Assembly: GCF_002204795.1 (NCBI RefSeq)
Contig: NZ_NIXO01000008.1
Location: 1 to 64,000, forward strand
Direction: 5' to 3'
DNA: 64,000 nt
Source: Pseudomonas sp. K2I15
GTDB lineage: Bacteria; Pseudomonadota; Gammaproteobacteria; Pseudomonadales; Pseudomonadaceae
Positions 55,851 through 64,000 of this stretch are shown here, in pieces; position 1 is the stretch's first letter, and each line of letters opens with the position of its first letter. The notes beneath the pieces were generated by a model. It was not told the origin of the DNA. It did not search any database and saw nothing but the letters and a program-made list of their open reading frames with translations. Position numbers and translations under genes: made by a program.

Positions 55851-58800
55851 TCGCCCTGTTGATCCGCTGGTCGGTAGCCAACCGTTTCCTGGTGCTGCTG
55901 GCCACGCTGTTTGTCACGGCCTGGGGACTGTGGTCGATCCAAAACACTCCGGTGGACGCCTTGCCGGACCTTTCGGATGTGCAGGTGATCATCCGCACGC
56001 CGTACCCGGGCCAGGCGCCGCAGATTGTCGAAAACCAGGTCACTTACCCGATGACCACCACCATGCTCTCGGTGCCGGGGGCGAAGACCGTGCGCGGCTT
56101 TTCGTTCTTCGGCGACAGCTACGTCTACGTGCTGTTTGACGAAGGCACCGACCTGTATTGGGCGCGCTCGCGGGTGCTGGAATACCTGAGCCAGTTGCAG
56201 GCGCGTTTGCCGGCATCCGCCAAGCCGGCGCTGGGCCCGGACGCCACCGGTGTGGGCTGGATTTACCAGTACGCCCTGGTGGACCGCACCGGCAAACATG
56301 ACCTGGCGCAGTTGCGCTCGTTGCAGGACTGGTTCCTCAAGTTCGAGCTCAAGACCCTGCCCAACGTCGCCGAAGTGGCAACCATCGGCGGCCAGGTCAA
56401 GCAGTACCAGGTGCAGATCGATCCGCTGGCCCTGGCCAGTCGCGGCATCACCCAGGCGCAAGTAGTGGAAGCCATCGGCAAGGCCAACCAGGAAACCGGC
56501 GGCTCGGTACTGAACATGGGCGAGTCGGAATACATGGTGCGCACCTCCGGCTACCTGAAAACCCTGGAAGACTTTCGCGCCATTCCCCTGCGGCTCGACA
56601 CCAACAACGTGCCGGTGACCCTGGGCGATGTGGCGACGATTCAACTGGGCCCGGACATGCGCCGGGGCATCAGCGAGCTGGATGGCGAAGGCGAAGCAGT
56701 GGGCGGGGTGGTGATCCTGCGCAGCGGCAAGAACGCCCGCGAGGCCATTGCGGCGGTCAAGAGCAAGCTGGAGCAACTGAAAACCAGCCTGCCGCCCGGC
56801 GTGGAAGTCGTCACCACTTACGATCGCAGCAAACTGATCGACCGCGCCGTGGACAACCTCAGCCACAAACTGCTGGAAGAGTTCCTGGTGGTGGCGCTGG
56901 TGTGCGGGATCTTCCTGTGGCACCTGCGCTCCTCCCTGGTGGCGATCATCTCGTTGCCGGTGGGGGTGTTGATTGCCTTTATTGTGATGCGCTTCCAGGG
57001 CATCAACGCCAACATCATGTCCCTGGGCGGGATTGCGATTGCCATCGGTGCGATGGTCGATGGCGCGGTGGTGATGATCGAGAACGGCCACAAGAAAATC
57101 GAGGCCTGGCACCACGCGCATCCGAACCGTGAATTGAAGGGTGAAGAGCACTGGAAGGTCGTCACCGATGCGGCGGTGGAAGTGGGACCGGCGCTGTTTT
57201 TCTGCCTGCTGATCATCACCTTGTCGTTTATCCCGGTGTTCACCCTGCAAGCCCAGGAAGGCCGGTTGTTCGGGCCGCTGGCCTACACCAAGACCTACGC
57301 CATGGCCGCCGCGGCGGGGTTGTCGGTGACCCTTATCCCGGTGCTGATGGGTTACTGGATTCGCGGGCGCATCCCCGATGAGCAACGCAACCCGCTGAAT
57401 CGCGGCCTGATCAAGCTCTATCAACCAGCCCTCGAAGCGGTACTGCGCTGGCCGCGCATGACCTTGCTGGTGGCGCTGTTGATGGTCGCCAGTGCACTGT
57501 GGCCGATGTCGCAGCTGGGCGGTGAATTCCTGCCGCCGCTGGATGAGGGCGACTTGCTGTATATGCCCTCGGCGCTGCCGGGGTTGTCGACGCAAACCGC
57601 AGGTGCGTTGTTGCAACGCACCGACCGCTTGATCAAGAGCGTGCCGGAAGTCGCCCATGTGTTCGGCAAGGCCGGTCGCGCGGAAACCGCTACCGACCCG
57701 GCCCCGCTGGAAATGTTCGAAACCACCATTGAATTCAAGCCACGAGACCAATGGCGACCCGGCATGACCCCGGAAAAACTGGTGAAGGAACTCGACCGGG
57801 TGGTGCAGGTGCCAGGCTTGACCAACATCTGGATTCCGCCGATCCGCAACCGCATCGACATGCTCGCCACCGGGGTCAAAAGCCCGATCGGCGTGAAGGT
57901 CGCGGGCACCAGCCTGATGGCGATCGATGCCGTGACCCAGGCCGTGGAAAAGGTCGCCAAGACGGTGCCCGGCGTCAGCTCGGCCCTGGCCGAACGTCTC
58001 ACGGGCGGGCGTTATATTGATGTGGATATCGACCGCCCGGCAGCTGCGCGTTATGGCCTGAACATCACCGATGTGCAGTCCATCGTCTCCGGGGCCATTG
58101 GCGGTGAAAACATCGGCGAGACCGTCGAAGGCCTCGCGCGGTTTCCCATCAACCTGCGTTACCCGAAAGAGTGGCGCGACTCGGTAAGTGCCTTGAGCAA
58201 CCTGCCGATCTACACGCCGTCGGGTAGCCAGATCACCTTGGGCACCGTGGCCCACATCAAGGTCACCGAAGGCCCGCCGATGCTCAAGAGCGAAAACGCC
58301 CGGCCTTCCGGCTGGGTGTACATCGACGTGCGCGACCGCGACCTGGCCTCGGTGGTGAAGGACTTGCGTGAAGCGATCAACCAGCAGGTGCAGTTGCAAC
58401 CGGGCATGAGCCTCAGCTATTCGGGGCAGTTCGAGTTTCTGGAGCGGGCCAATGAACGCCTGAAACTGGTGGTGCCGGCGACCTTGCTGATCATCTTCGT
58501 ATTGCTGTACCTGACGTTCCGTCGCGTGGATGAGGCGCTGCTGATCCTCGCCACATTGCCATTTGCGCTGACCGGTGGGGTTTGGTTGTTGTACTGGCAG
58601 GGCTTCAACCTGTCGGTGGCGACCGGCGTCGGGTTTATTGCGTTGGCGGGGGTGTCGGCGGAGTTCGGCGTGATCATGCTGCTGTACCTGAAAAACGCCT
58701 GGGCTGAACGACAAGGAGGAGGGGACCAGGCCTTGCAGGAAGCCATCACCGAAGGCGCCGTATTGCGCGTGCGGCCCAAGGCGATGACCGTGGCCGTGAT

Positions 58801-58963
58801 CATCGCCGGCTTGCTGCCGATCCTGTTGGGCGGCGGCACCGGTAGCGAAGTCATGAGCCGAATTGCCGCGCCAATGATTGGCGGCATGCTCACAGCACCG
58901 CTGCTATCGCTGTTCGTCATCCCGGCCGCGTACCGCCTGATGCGCAAATCTCAAACACAATGA
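55847..58963 (+). CDS. Heavy-metal RND efflux pump (CusA/CzcA family)
   Basis: The 1038-residue inner-membrane pump (CusA is 1047) has twelve predicted helices and two large periplasmic loops. Family segments include [20 protein letters not shown] near the N-terminus, TM4 [20 protein letters not shown], and the C-terminal [20 protein letters not shown]. The complete unit 52904-58963 runs in one direction with overlapping starts. No CusF gene is present. Confidence 0.95.
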   Translation: MIALLIRWSVANRFLVLLATLFVTAWGLWSIQNTPVDALPDLSDVQVIIRTPYPGQAPQIVENQVTYPMTTTMLSVPGAKTVRGFSFFGDSYVYVLFDEGTDLYWARSRVLEYLSQLQARLPASAKPALGPDATGVGWIYQYALVDRTGKHDLAQLRSLQDWFLKFELKTLPNVAEVATIGGQVKQYQVQIDPLALASRGITQAQVVEAIGKANQETGGSVLNMGESEYMVRTSGYLKTLEDFRAIPLRLDTNNVPVTLGDVATIQLGPDMRRGISELDGEGEAVGGVVILRSGKNAREAIAAVKSKLEQLKTSLPPGVEVVTTYDRSKLIDRAVDNLSHKLLEEFLVVALVCGIFLWHLRSSLVAIISLPVGVLIAFIVMRFQGINANIMSLGGIAIAIGAMVDGAVVMIENGHKKIEAWHHAHPNRELKGEEHWKVVTDAAVEVGPALFFCLLIITLSFIPVFTLQAQEGRLFGPLAYTKTYAMAAAAGLSVTLIPVLMGYWIRGRIPDEQRNPLNRGLIKLYQPALEAVLRWPRMTLLVALLMVASALWPMSQLGGEFLPPLDEGDLLYMPSALPGLSTQTAGALLQRTDRLIKSVPEVAHVFGKAGRAETATDPAPLEMFETTIEFKPRDQWRPGMTPEKLVKELDRVVQVPGLTNIWIPPIRNRIDMLATGVKSPIGVKVAGTSLMAIDAVTQAVEKVAKTVPGVSSALAERLTGGRYIDVDIDRPAAARYGLNITDVQSIVSGAIGGENIGETVEGLARFPINLRYPKEWRDSVSALSNLPIYTPSGSQITLGTVAHIKVTEGPPMLKSENARPSGWVYIDVRDRDLASVVKDLREAINQQVQLQPGMSLSYSGQFEFLERANERLKLVVPATLLIIFVLLYLTFRRVDEALLILATLPFALTGGVWLLYWQGFNLSVATGVGFIALAGVSAEFGVIMLLYLKNAWAERQGGGDQALQEAITEGAVLRVRPKAMTVAVIIAGLLPILLGGGTGSEVMSRIAAPMIGGMLTAPLLSLFVIPAAYRLMRKSQTQ

Positions 58964-58970
58964 CAACCTA

Positions 58971-59062
58971 ATGTGGGAGCGGGCTTGCTCGCGAAAGCGG
59001 TGTGTCAGTCGCCAGATGTATTGGCTGATCCACCGCCTTCGCGAGCAAGCCCGCTCCCACAT
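58971..59062. repeat. REPIN: inverted pair of REP arms
   Basis: ATGTGGGAGCGGGCTTGCTC and its complement, between the convergent pump and oxidoreductase genes. Same family as 49271-49361. Confidence 0.92.
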
Positions 59063-60178
59063 TTAGGCCTCATTCAACCTGACCCACCGCTCTTCCCTGG
59101 CTGCCAGGCGAATCGCCGTCGCCAGTCGCTCCACCTCCCACGCCGCCGCAAAATCCGTCCCGTTGCTACCCTCGCCAGCCAACGCCATCACCAACTCATG
59201 CACCTCCAGCGTCTTCAACTCGTTGTACCCCAACTGATGCCCCGGTGCCGGGCTGAAAGCCGCATACCCCGGCAGCGAAGGCCCCGCCAGCAACCGCTGA
59301 AACCCCTCCTGCCCAACCCGAAACAGCTGCAATTCATTCAACCGCTCCTGATCAAACAACAACGTGCCGCGCGTGCCACTGATCTCAAAACTCAGGTGGT
59401 TCTTATACCCATGCTTAAGCCAACTACTGCTCACCGTCCCCCGCGCCCCATTGGCAAACCGCAGCAACGCATGCACCTGATCATCCACCGCAATCTCCCG
59501 CAGCGTCTCACTCCCCGCCGTGGCAGGCCGCTGCCCATGCACCGTCTGCGTATCGGCACACACACTCAGCACATCCCCCACCAGGTACCGCGCCATCGAC
59601 AGCAAATGACTGCCCAAATCCGCCAAGGCACCGCCGGCATGCCCCACTTCACAACGCCACGACCACGGCGATGTCGCATCCGCCATGAAGTCCTCGCTGA
59701 ATTCCCCCTGGAAACTGATGATCTCCCCCAACTCACCGCTGTCGATCAACTGCCGGGCCAAACCAATCATCGGGTTGTGCTGATAGTTGTAACCCACCCG
59801 CGTCACCACGCCAGCCTTGCTCGCTGCATCGCGCATGGCTGCCGCCTGCTCCAGGCTCACCGCCAGCGGTTTCTCGCAATACACCGCCTTGCCCGCCGCC
59901 AGCGCAGCCATGGCCATCGGGTAGTGCAAATGATTCGGTGTGGTGATGGCGACGACGTCGACCTTGGGATCATCAATCAACTGCTGCCAGTCGCCATGGG
60001 CCCGCGCAAACCCCCAGGCTGCGGCGCAGCGTGTCGCGCGTTCGGTATCGGCATCGGCCAAGGCGGCCAGCGTGAGCTTCACCGGCAGCTCAAACACCGC
60101 CCGCGCGTTATTGAACGCCAGGGCGTGGGCACGCCCCATAAAGCCTGTGCCAATTAGGCCGATTCCGAGTTCGCGCAT
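59063..60178 (-). CDS. Gfo/Idh/MocA-family oxidoreductase
   Basis: The 371-residue NAD(P)-dependent enzyme has an N-terminal Rossmann fold (GIGLIGTGFMGRAHALAFNN). The conserved EKP motif lies in KAVYCEKPLAVSLEQA, and the catalytic region includes GHAGGALADLGSHLLSMARY. Substrates of this family are usually sugars or inositol derivatives; none can be assigned here. The start MRELGIG was chosen over a 67-codon extension that runs through the intergenic REP region. Confidence 0.9.
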   Translation of the reverse strand: MRELGIGLIGTGFMGRAHALAFNNARAVFELPVKLTLAALADADTERATRCAAAWGFARAHGDWQQLIDDPKVDVVAITTPNHLHYPMAMAALAAGKAVYCEKPLAVSLEQAAAMRDAASKAGVVTRVGYNYQHNPMIGLARQLIDSGELGEIISFQGEFSEDFMADATSPWSWRCEVGHAGGALADLGSHLLSMARYLVGDVLSVCADTQTVHGQRPATAGSETLREIAVDDQVHALLRFANGARGTVSSSWLKHGYKNHLSFEISGTRGTLLFDQERLNELQLFRVGQEGFQRLLAGPSLPGYAAFSPAPGHQLGYNELKTLEVHELVMALAGEGSNGTDFAAAWEVERLATAIRLAAREERWVRLNEA

Positions 60179-60287
60179 AGCCGGGTTCCTTCGAATTATT
60201 GTTTTGAGAGGGCTATTTATGGAATAAATATTCCCAATATTCAATAGATAGAATAAAAATTCATTCTCGTAGGTCACACTGCACTCC

Positions 60288-60379
60288 GTGGCGAGGGAGC
60301 TTGCTCCCGCTGGAGTGCGAAGCACTCCCAAGATATTGGGGCCGCTGCGCAGCCCAGCGGGAGCAAGCTCCCTCGCCAC
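60288..60379. repeat. Inverted repeat (third REP family)
   Basis: GTGGCGAGGGAGCTTGCTCC on the left and GGGAGCAAGCTCCCTCGCCA on the right, ~90 bp overall, with an internal smaller hairpin (GTGCGAAGCAC). The arm GAGGGAGCTTGCTCCCGC differs from the other REP arms in this window. Confidence 0.88.
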
Positions 60380-60472
60380 AACAGCCCCCCTCCACGGATC
60401 ACCGCTGCTGATAGCGTTACATTCAGCACCGGCTTAACGGCCTCCAGTTAACAAAACATAACGTAGCGCCGA

Positions 60473-60502
60473 TTGTCAGACGATTCCAAAGCCCGCTAGG
60501 AT
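60473..60502 (+). promoter_or_regulatory. Candidate sigma-70 promoter of the YCF48/RND operon
   Basis: TTGTCA (5/6) and TAGGAT (4/6) with 18-bp spacing, 90 bp before the gene start. Pattern match only. Confidence 0.4.
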
Positions 60503-60591
60503 GGCCCAGCTTCCCCAAGGCGCTCTAGATTGCAGGTTTCAGGGCTCCGAACGGCAAGACGACCTAACAATAATAAATGGGAGAAAGGTCT

Positions 60592-61647
60592 ATGAGTGAG
60601 CCTGTCATGGGTGTGGTGTTTTACCGCCCGAAGGCCACGCGCAGGGTCGCATTGCTGGCCACAGCGCTCTCGTTGCTGGGGGGTGTCGCGTTGTCGACAC
60701 CTGCCCACGCCGCCACAGAAACCACCGCCGCAGCGGTGTTCGCCATTGATTCCCCCAAGGCTGCCAAAAGCCTGATGATCGACGTGGTGCACGCAGGCAA
60801 ACGCCTGGTCGCGGTCGGTGATCGCGGGCACATCCTCTATTCCGACGACCAGGGCGCCACCTGGACCCAAGCCAAAGTCCCCACCCGGCAACTGCTGACG
60901 GCGGTGTTTTTCGCCGATGACAAACACGGCTGGGCGGTGGGGCATGACGCACAGATCCTCGCCACCACCGATGGCGGTGTGAGCTGGACCCAACAATTCC
61001 AGGACCTCAAGCGCGAAGCGCCGCTGCTCGACGTCTGGTTCAAGGACGCCAGCAACGGCTTTGCCGTGGGCGCCTACGGTGCGTTGATCGAAACCACCGA
61101 CGGCGGCAAGACCTGGGACGACGTCAGCGACCGCCTCGACAACGAAGACCAATACCACCTCAACGCCATCGCCCAGGTGAAAGACGCCGGGCTGTTTATC
61201 GTCGGCGAGCAGGGCAGCATGTTCCGCTCCCACGATGAGGGCCAAACCTGGGAAAAACTCGAAGGTCCCTACGAGGGTTCGCTGTTCGGCGTGATCGGCA
61301 CCGCCCAGGCCCAGACGCTGTTGGCCTACGGCCTGCGCGGCAACCTGTTCCGCTCCACGGATTTTGGCAGTACCTGGGAGCCGGTCGAGTTGAACGCCAC
61401 CCGTGGCGCGCTGGAGTTCGGCTTGTCGGGGGCGACCCTGCTGGATGACGGCTCAATCGTGGTGGTGGGCAACGGCGGCAGCGTGGTGGTCAGCCACGAC
61501 GACGGCCTGACCTTCAGCGTATTCAATCGCCCGGACCGCATTTCGCTGTCGGCGGTCACGGCGGCGGGCAACGGCAACTTGATTCTGGTGGGGCAGGGCG
61601 GCGTTCGCGTCGCGACTCCCACCGGTGCCGAGCTGATAAAACAATAA
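60592..61647 (+). CDS. Exported YCF48-family beta-propeller protein
   Basis: The 351-residue protein has a signal-like segment (VALLATALSLLGGVALSTPA) and at least five BNR/YCF48 repeats (for example GHILYSDDQGATWTQAK; AQILATTDGGVSWTQQ; ALIETTDGGKTWDDVS; GSMFRSHDEGQTWEKLE). It resembles the Ycf48/HCF136 propeller; in Pseudomonas such a protein is encoded beside an RND transporter and may be its accessory. AGAAAGG precedes the ATG. Confidence 0.88.
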   Translation: MSEPVMGVVFYRPKATRRVALLATALSLLGGVALSTPAHAATETTAAAVFAIDSPKAAKSLMIDVVHAGKRLVAVGDRGHILYSDDQGATWTQAKVPTRQLLTAVFFADDKHGWAVGHDAQILATTDGGVSWTQQFQDLKREAPLLDVWFKDASNGFAVGAYGALIETTDGGKTWDDVSDRLDNEDQYHLNAIAQVKDAGLFIVGEQGSMFRSHDEGQTWEKLEGPYEGSLFGVIGTAQAQTLLAYGLRGNLFRSTDFGSTWEPVELNATRGALEFGLSGATLLDDGSIVVVGNGGSVVVSHDDGLTFSVFNRPDRISLSAVTAAGNGNLILVGQGGVRVATPTGAELIKQ

Positions 61648-61662
61648 GAAGGCGGGGACAGC

Positions 61663-64000
61663 ATGAGCAGTCATCACAACGACAAGGCCACGTTTCTCGA
61701 GCGCCTGATTTTCAATAACCGCCCGGCAGTGATCACGATCTGCCTGCTGGTGAGTATCTTCCTGTTCTGGCAAGCGACGTTGATTCGCCCGTCCACCAGC
61801 TTCGAAAAAATGATCCCCTTAAAGCACCCCTTCATCGAGAAGATGATGGAGCACCGCAACGACCTGGCGAACCTGGGCAACACGGTGCGCATCTCGGTGG
61901 AAGCCAAGGACGGTGACATCTTCACGAAGGAGTACATGGAGACTCTGCGCCAGATCAACGATGAGGTGTTCTACATCTCCGGCGTCGACCGCTCCGGCCT
62001 CAAGTCGCTGTGGAGCCCCAGCGTGCGCTGGACCGAAGTTACCGAGGAAGGTTTTGCCGGCGGCGAAGTGATCCCGCAGAGCTACAACGGCTCGCCGGAA
62101 AGCCTCGACCAGTTGCGCAACAACGTGCTCAAGTCCGGGCAGGTCGGGCGGCTGGTGGCCAACGACTTCAAGTCGAGCATCGTCGACATTCCACTGCTGG
62201 AGTCCTACCCGGACCCGCAAGACCAGGGCAAGTTGCTGGCCCTGGACTATCGCAAGTTCTCCCATGAACTCGAAGACAAGATCCGCGACAAGTTCGAAGC
62301 GCAGAACCCCAACGTCAAGATCCACATCGTCGGTTTTGCCAAGAAGGTCGGCGACCTGATCGACGGCCTGGTGATGGTGGTGATGTTCTTCGGTATCGCG
62401 TTCGTCATCACCCTGGTGCTGCTGCTGTGGTTTACCAACTGCCTGCGCAGCACCATCGCGGTGTTGAGCACCACGTTGGTGGCGGTTATCTGGCAGCTTG
62501 GGCTGATGCATGCCTTGGGTTTCGGGCTGGATCCCTACTCGATGCTGGTGCCGTTCCTGATCTTTGCCATCGGTATTTCCCACGGCGTACAGAAGATCAA
62601 CGGCATCGCCCTGCAATCCAGTGATGCCGACAACGCCCTGACCGCTGCGCGTCGCACCTTTCGCCAGCTGTTCTTACCGGGAATGATCGCGATCCTCGCC
62701 GATGCGGTCGGCTTTATCACCCTGTTGATCATCGACATCGGCGTGATCCGCGAACTGGCGATCGGCGCCTCGGTGGGTGTGGCGGTCATCGTGTTCACCA
62801 ACCTTATCCTGCTGCCGGTAGCGATCTCCTACGTGGGCATCAGCAAACGCGCCATCGAGCGCAGCAAGAAAGACGCACACCGCGAGCACCCGTTCTGGCG
62901 CTTGCTGTCGAAGTTCGCCAGCCCCAAAGTCGCGCCGGTGTCGATTGCCCTGGCATTGGTCGCCTTCGGTGGCGGCCTGTGGTACAGCCAGAACCTGAAG
63001 ATCGGCGACCTCGATCAGGGCGCGCCGGAGCTGCGCCCCGACTCGCGCTACAACAAAGACAACAACTTCATCATCAGCAACTACTCCACCAGCTCCGACG
63101 TGCTGGTGGTGATGGTCAAGACCAAGGCCGAAGGCTGCTCGCGTTATGAAGCCATGGCGCCCATCGACCAGTTGATGTGGAAGATGCAGAACACCGAAGG
63201 CGTGCAATCGGCCATCTCGTTGGTGACCGTGTCCAAGCAGATGATCAAGGGCATGAACGAGGGCAACCTGAAATGGGAAACCCTGTCGCGCAACCCCGAC
63301 GTGCTGAACAACTCCATCGCCCGCGCCGATGGCCTGTACAACAACAATTGCTCCCTGGCGCCGGTGCTGGTGTTCCTCAACGACCACAAGGCCGAAACCC
63401 TCGACCGCGCGGTGCATGCGGTGCAGGACTTCGCCAAGGAGAACAACAAGGACGGCCTGGAATTCATCCTCGCCGCCGGTAACGCCGGGATCGAGGCGGC
63501 CACCAACGAGGTGATCAAGGAGTCCGAGCTGACCATCCTGATCCTGGTGTACCTGTGCGTGGCCACCATGTGCATGATCACCTTCCGCTCGTGGGCGGCG
63601 ACCTTGTGCATCGTGTTGCCGCTGGTGCTGACCTCGGTGCTGGGCAACGCGCTGATGGCGTTCATGGGCATCGGCGTCAAGGTCGCGACCTTGCCGGTGG
63701 TGGCCCTGGGCGTAGGGATTGGCGTGGACTACGGCATCTACATCTACAGCCGCCTGGAGAGTTTCCTGCGCGCTGGGTTGCCGTTGCAGGAAGCCTATTA
63801 CCAGACGCTCAAGTCCACCGGTAAAGCCGTGCTGTTCACCGGCCTGTGCCTGGCGATCGGCGTGGCGACCTGGATCTTCTCGGCCATCAAGTTCCAGGCC
63901 GACATGGGCCTGATGCTGACCTTCATGCTGCTGTGGAACATGTTCGGCGCGCTGTGGCTGCTGCCGGCGCTGGCACGCTTCCTGATCAAACCGGAAAAAC
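61663..64000 (+). CDS. RND-superfamily (MMPL-type) transporter, cut by window end
   Basis: At least 779 residues are visible and the frame is open at the window end. The protein begins MSSHHNDKATFLERLIFNNR. It has a first transmembrane helix, a ~200-residue periplasmic loop and a first helix bundle (MVVMFFGIAFVITLVLLLWF; YSMLVPFLIFAIGISHGVQK), then the second half with ALGVGIGVDYGIYIYSRLES. MMPL-type RND proteins export lipids or hydrophobic compounds. It follows the YCF48 gene by 15 bp; such pairs usually also involve DUF1302/DUF1329 genes, which are not upstream here and may lie beyond. Confidence 0.9.
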   Translation, partial: MSSHHNDKATFLERLIFNNRPAVITICLLVSIFLFWQATLIRPSTSFEKMIPLKHPFIEKMMEHRNDLANLGNTVRISVEAKDGDIFTKEYMETLRQINDEVFYISGVDRSGLKSLWSPSVRWTEVTEEGFAGGEVIPQSYNGSPESLDQLRNNVLKSGQVGRLVANDFKSSIVDIPLLESYPDPQDQGKLLALDYRKFSHELEDKIRDKFEAQNPNVKIHIVGFAKKVGDLIDGLVMVVMFFGIAFVITLVLLLWFTNCLRSTIAVLSTTLVAVIWQLGLMHALGFGLDPYSMLVPFLIFAIGISHGVQKINGIALQSSDADNALTAARRTFRQLFLPGMIAILADAVGFITLLIIDIGVIRELAIGASVGVAVIVFTNLILLPVAISYVGISKRAIERSKKDAHREHPFWRLLSKFASPKVAPVSIALALVAFGGGLWYSQNLKIGDLDQGAPELRPDSRYNKDNNFIISNYSTSSDVLVVMVKTKAEGCSRYEAMAPIDQLMWKMQNTEGVQSAISLVTVSKQMIKGMNEGNLKWETLSRNPDVLNNSIARADGLYNNNCSLAPVLVFLNDHKAETLDRAVHAVQDFAKENNKDGLEFILAAGNAGIEAATNEVIKESELTILILVYLCVATMCMITFRSWAATLCIVLPLVLTSVLGNALMAFMGIGVKVATLPVVALGVGIGVDYGIYIYSRLESFLRAGLPLQEAYYQTLKSTGKAVLFTGLCLAIGVATWIFSAIKFQADMGLMLTFMLLWNMFGALWLLPALARFLIKPEK

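Noticed and set aside
55778..58714. A 978-codon minus-strand frame under the RND pump gene
   Set aside because: Gln/His/Arg-rich translation typical of the antisense of a GC-rich gene; the sense strand encodes an evident CusA-type pump.

Overview
The window reads as chromosome of a fluorescent pseudomonad (Pseudomonas fluorescens group). Three things point there. The left end carries the Pseudomonas gene order infA-bpt-aat-ftsK-lolA-rarA-crcB-serS-cysG-(ybiB)-tusEBCD-yccA. A xylAFGH/xylR locus typical of P. fluorescens follows. Imperfect inverted repeats built on the arm GAGCGNGCTTGCTCGCGAA (Pseudomonas REP/REPIN sequences) sit between genes. Codon use is GC-rich almost throughout. I see no prophage, transposase, rRNA or CRISPR array, and only one tRNA.

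Layout. 0-14.2 kb: housekeeping genes for translation initiation, N-degron transferases, chromosome segregation, lipoprotein export, fluoride export, seryl-tRNA synthesis, siroheme synthesis and 2-thiouridine sulfur relay. 14.3-18.8 kb: tRNA-Ser(UGA), an OprD-type porin, small orphan proteins, a fasciclin protein and a putative lipoprotein. 18.8-25.4 kb: D-xylose uptake (XylFGH), isomerisation (XylA) and control (XylR). 25.4-32.7 kb: a secreted phospholipase C, an orphan protein with a PD-(D/E)xK-like pattern, an amidase, an ABM-domain protein and a TPR lipoprotein. 33.1-36.8 kb: an extraordinary 170-residue protein of 42% Met and 9% Cys, an XRE-cupin regulator and a TonB-dependent receptor. 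37.5-45.2 kb: a lipoprotein nuclease, several envelope lipoproteins, an FAA hydrolase with an AraC regulator, a GNAT enzyme, a possible small RNA and a diguanylate cyclase. 45.4-48.3 kb: a compact locus with an ECF sigma factor, a probable membrane anti-sigma and a CnrR/CpxP-like sensor, flanked by small YXWGXW-type and lipoprotein genes. 48.3-51.4 kb: gene debris, an SRPBCC protein and a two-component system. 51.8-59 kb: a membrane protein with a sigma-54-type promoter, a 24-residue protein, and a Cus/Czc-type tripartite metal efflux system with a small Met/Cys-rich exported protein in front. 59-64 kb: a Gfo/Idh/MocA oxidoreductase and a YCF48 protein/RND (MMPL) transporter pair cut by the window end.

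Two observations stand out. First, the Met/Cys-rich protein at 33104-33616 has no His, Trp, Tyr, Arg or Ile. It is built from two diverged ~86-residue repeats whose cysteine spacing is conserved, which argues for selection on thiol/thioether ligands (metal binding or oxidant scavenging). Second, three near-identical 34-nt elements (GCGACGG-N17-CGTTYAA) precede the three transcription units around the ECF sigma operon. They look like that sigma factor's own promoters and define a small envelope/metal-stress regulon that can be read directly from the sequence. Function statements for unnamed small genes are inferences from composition and context.
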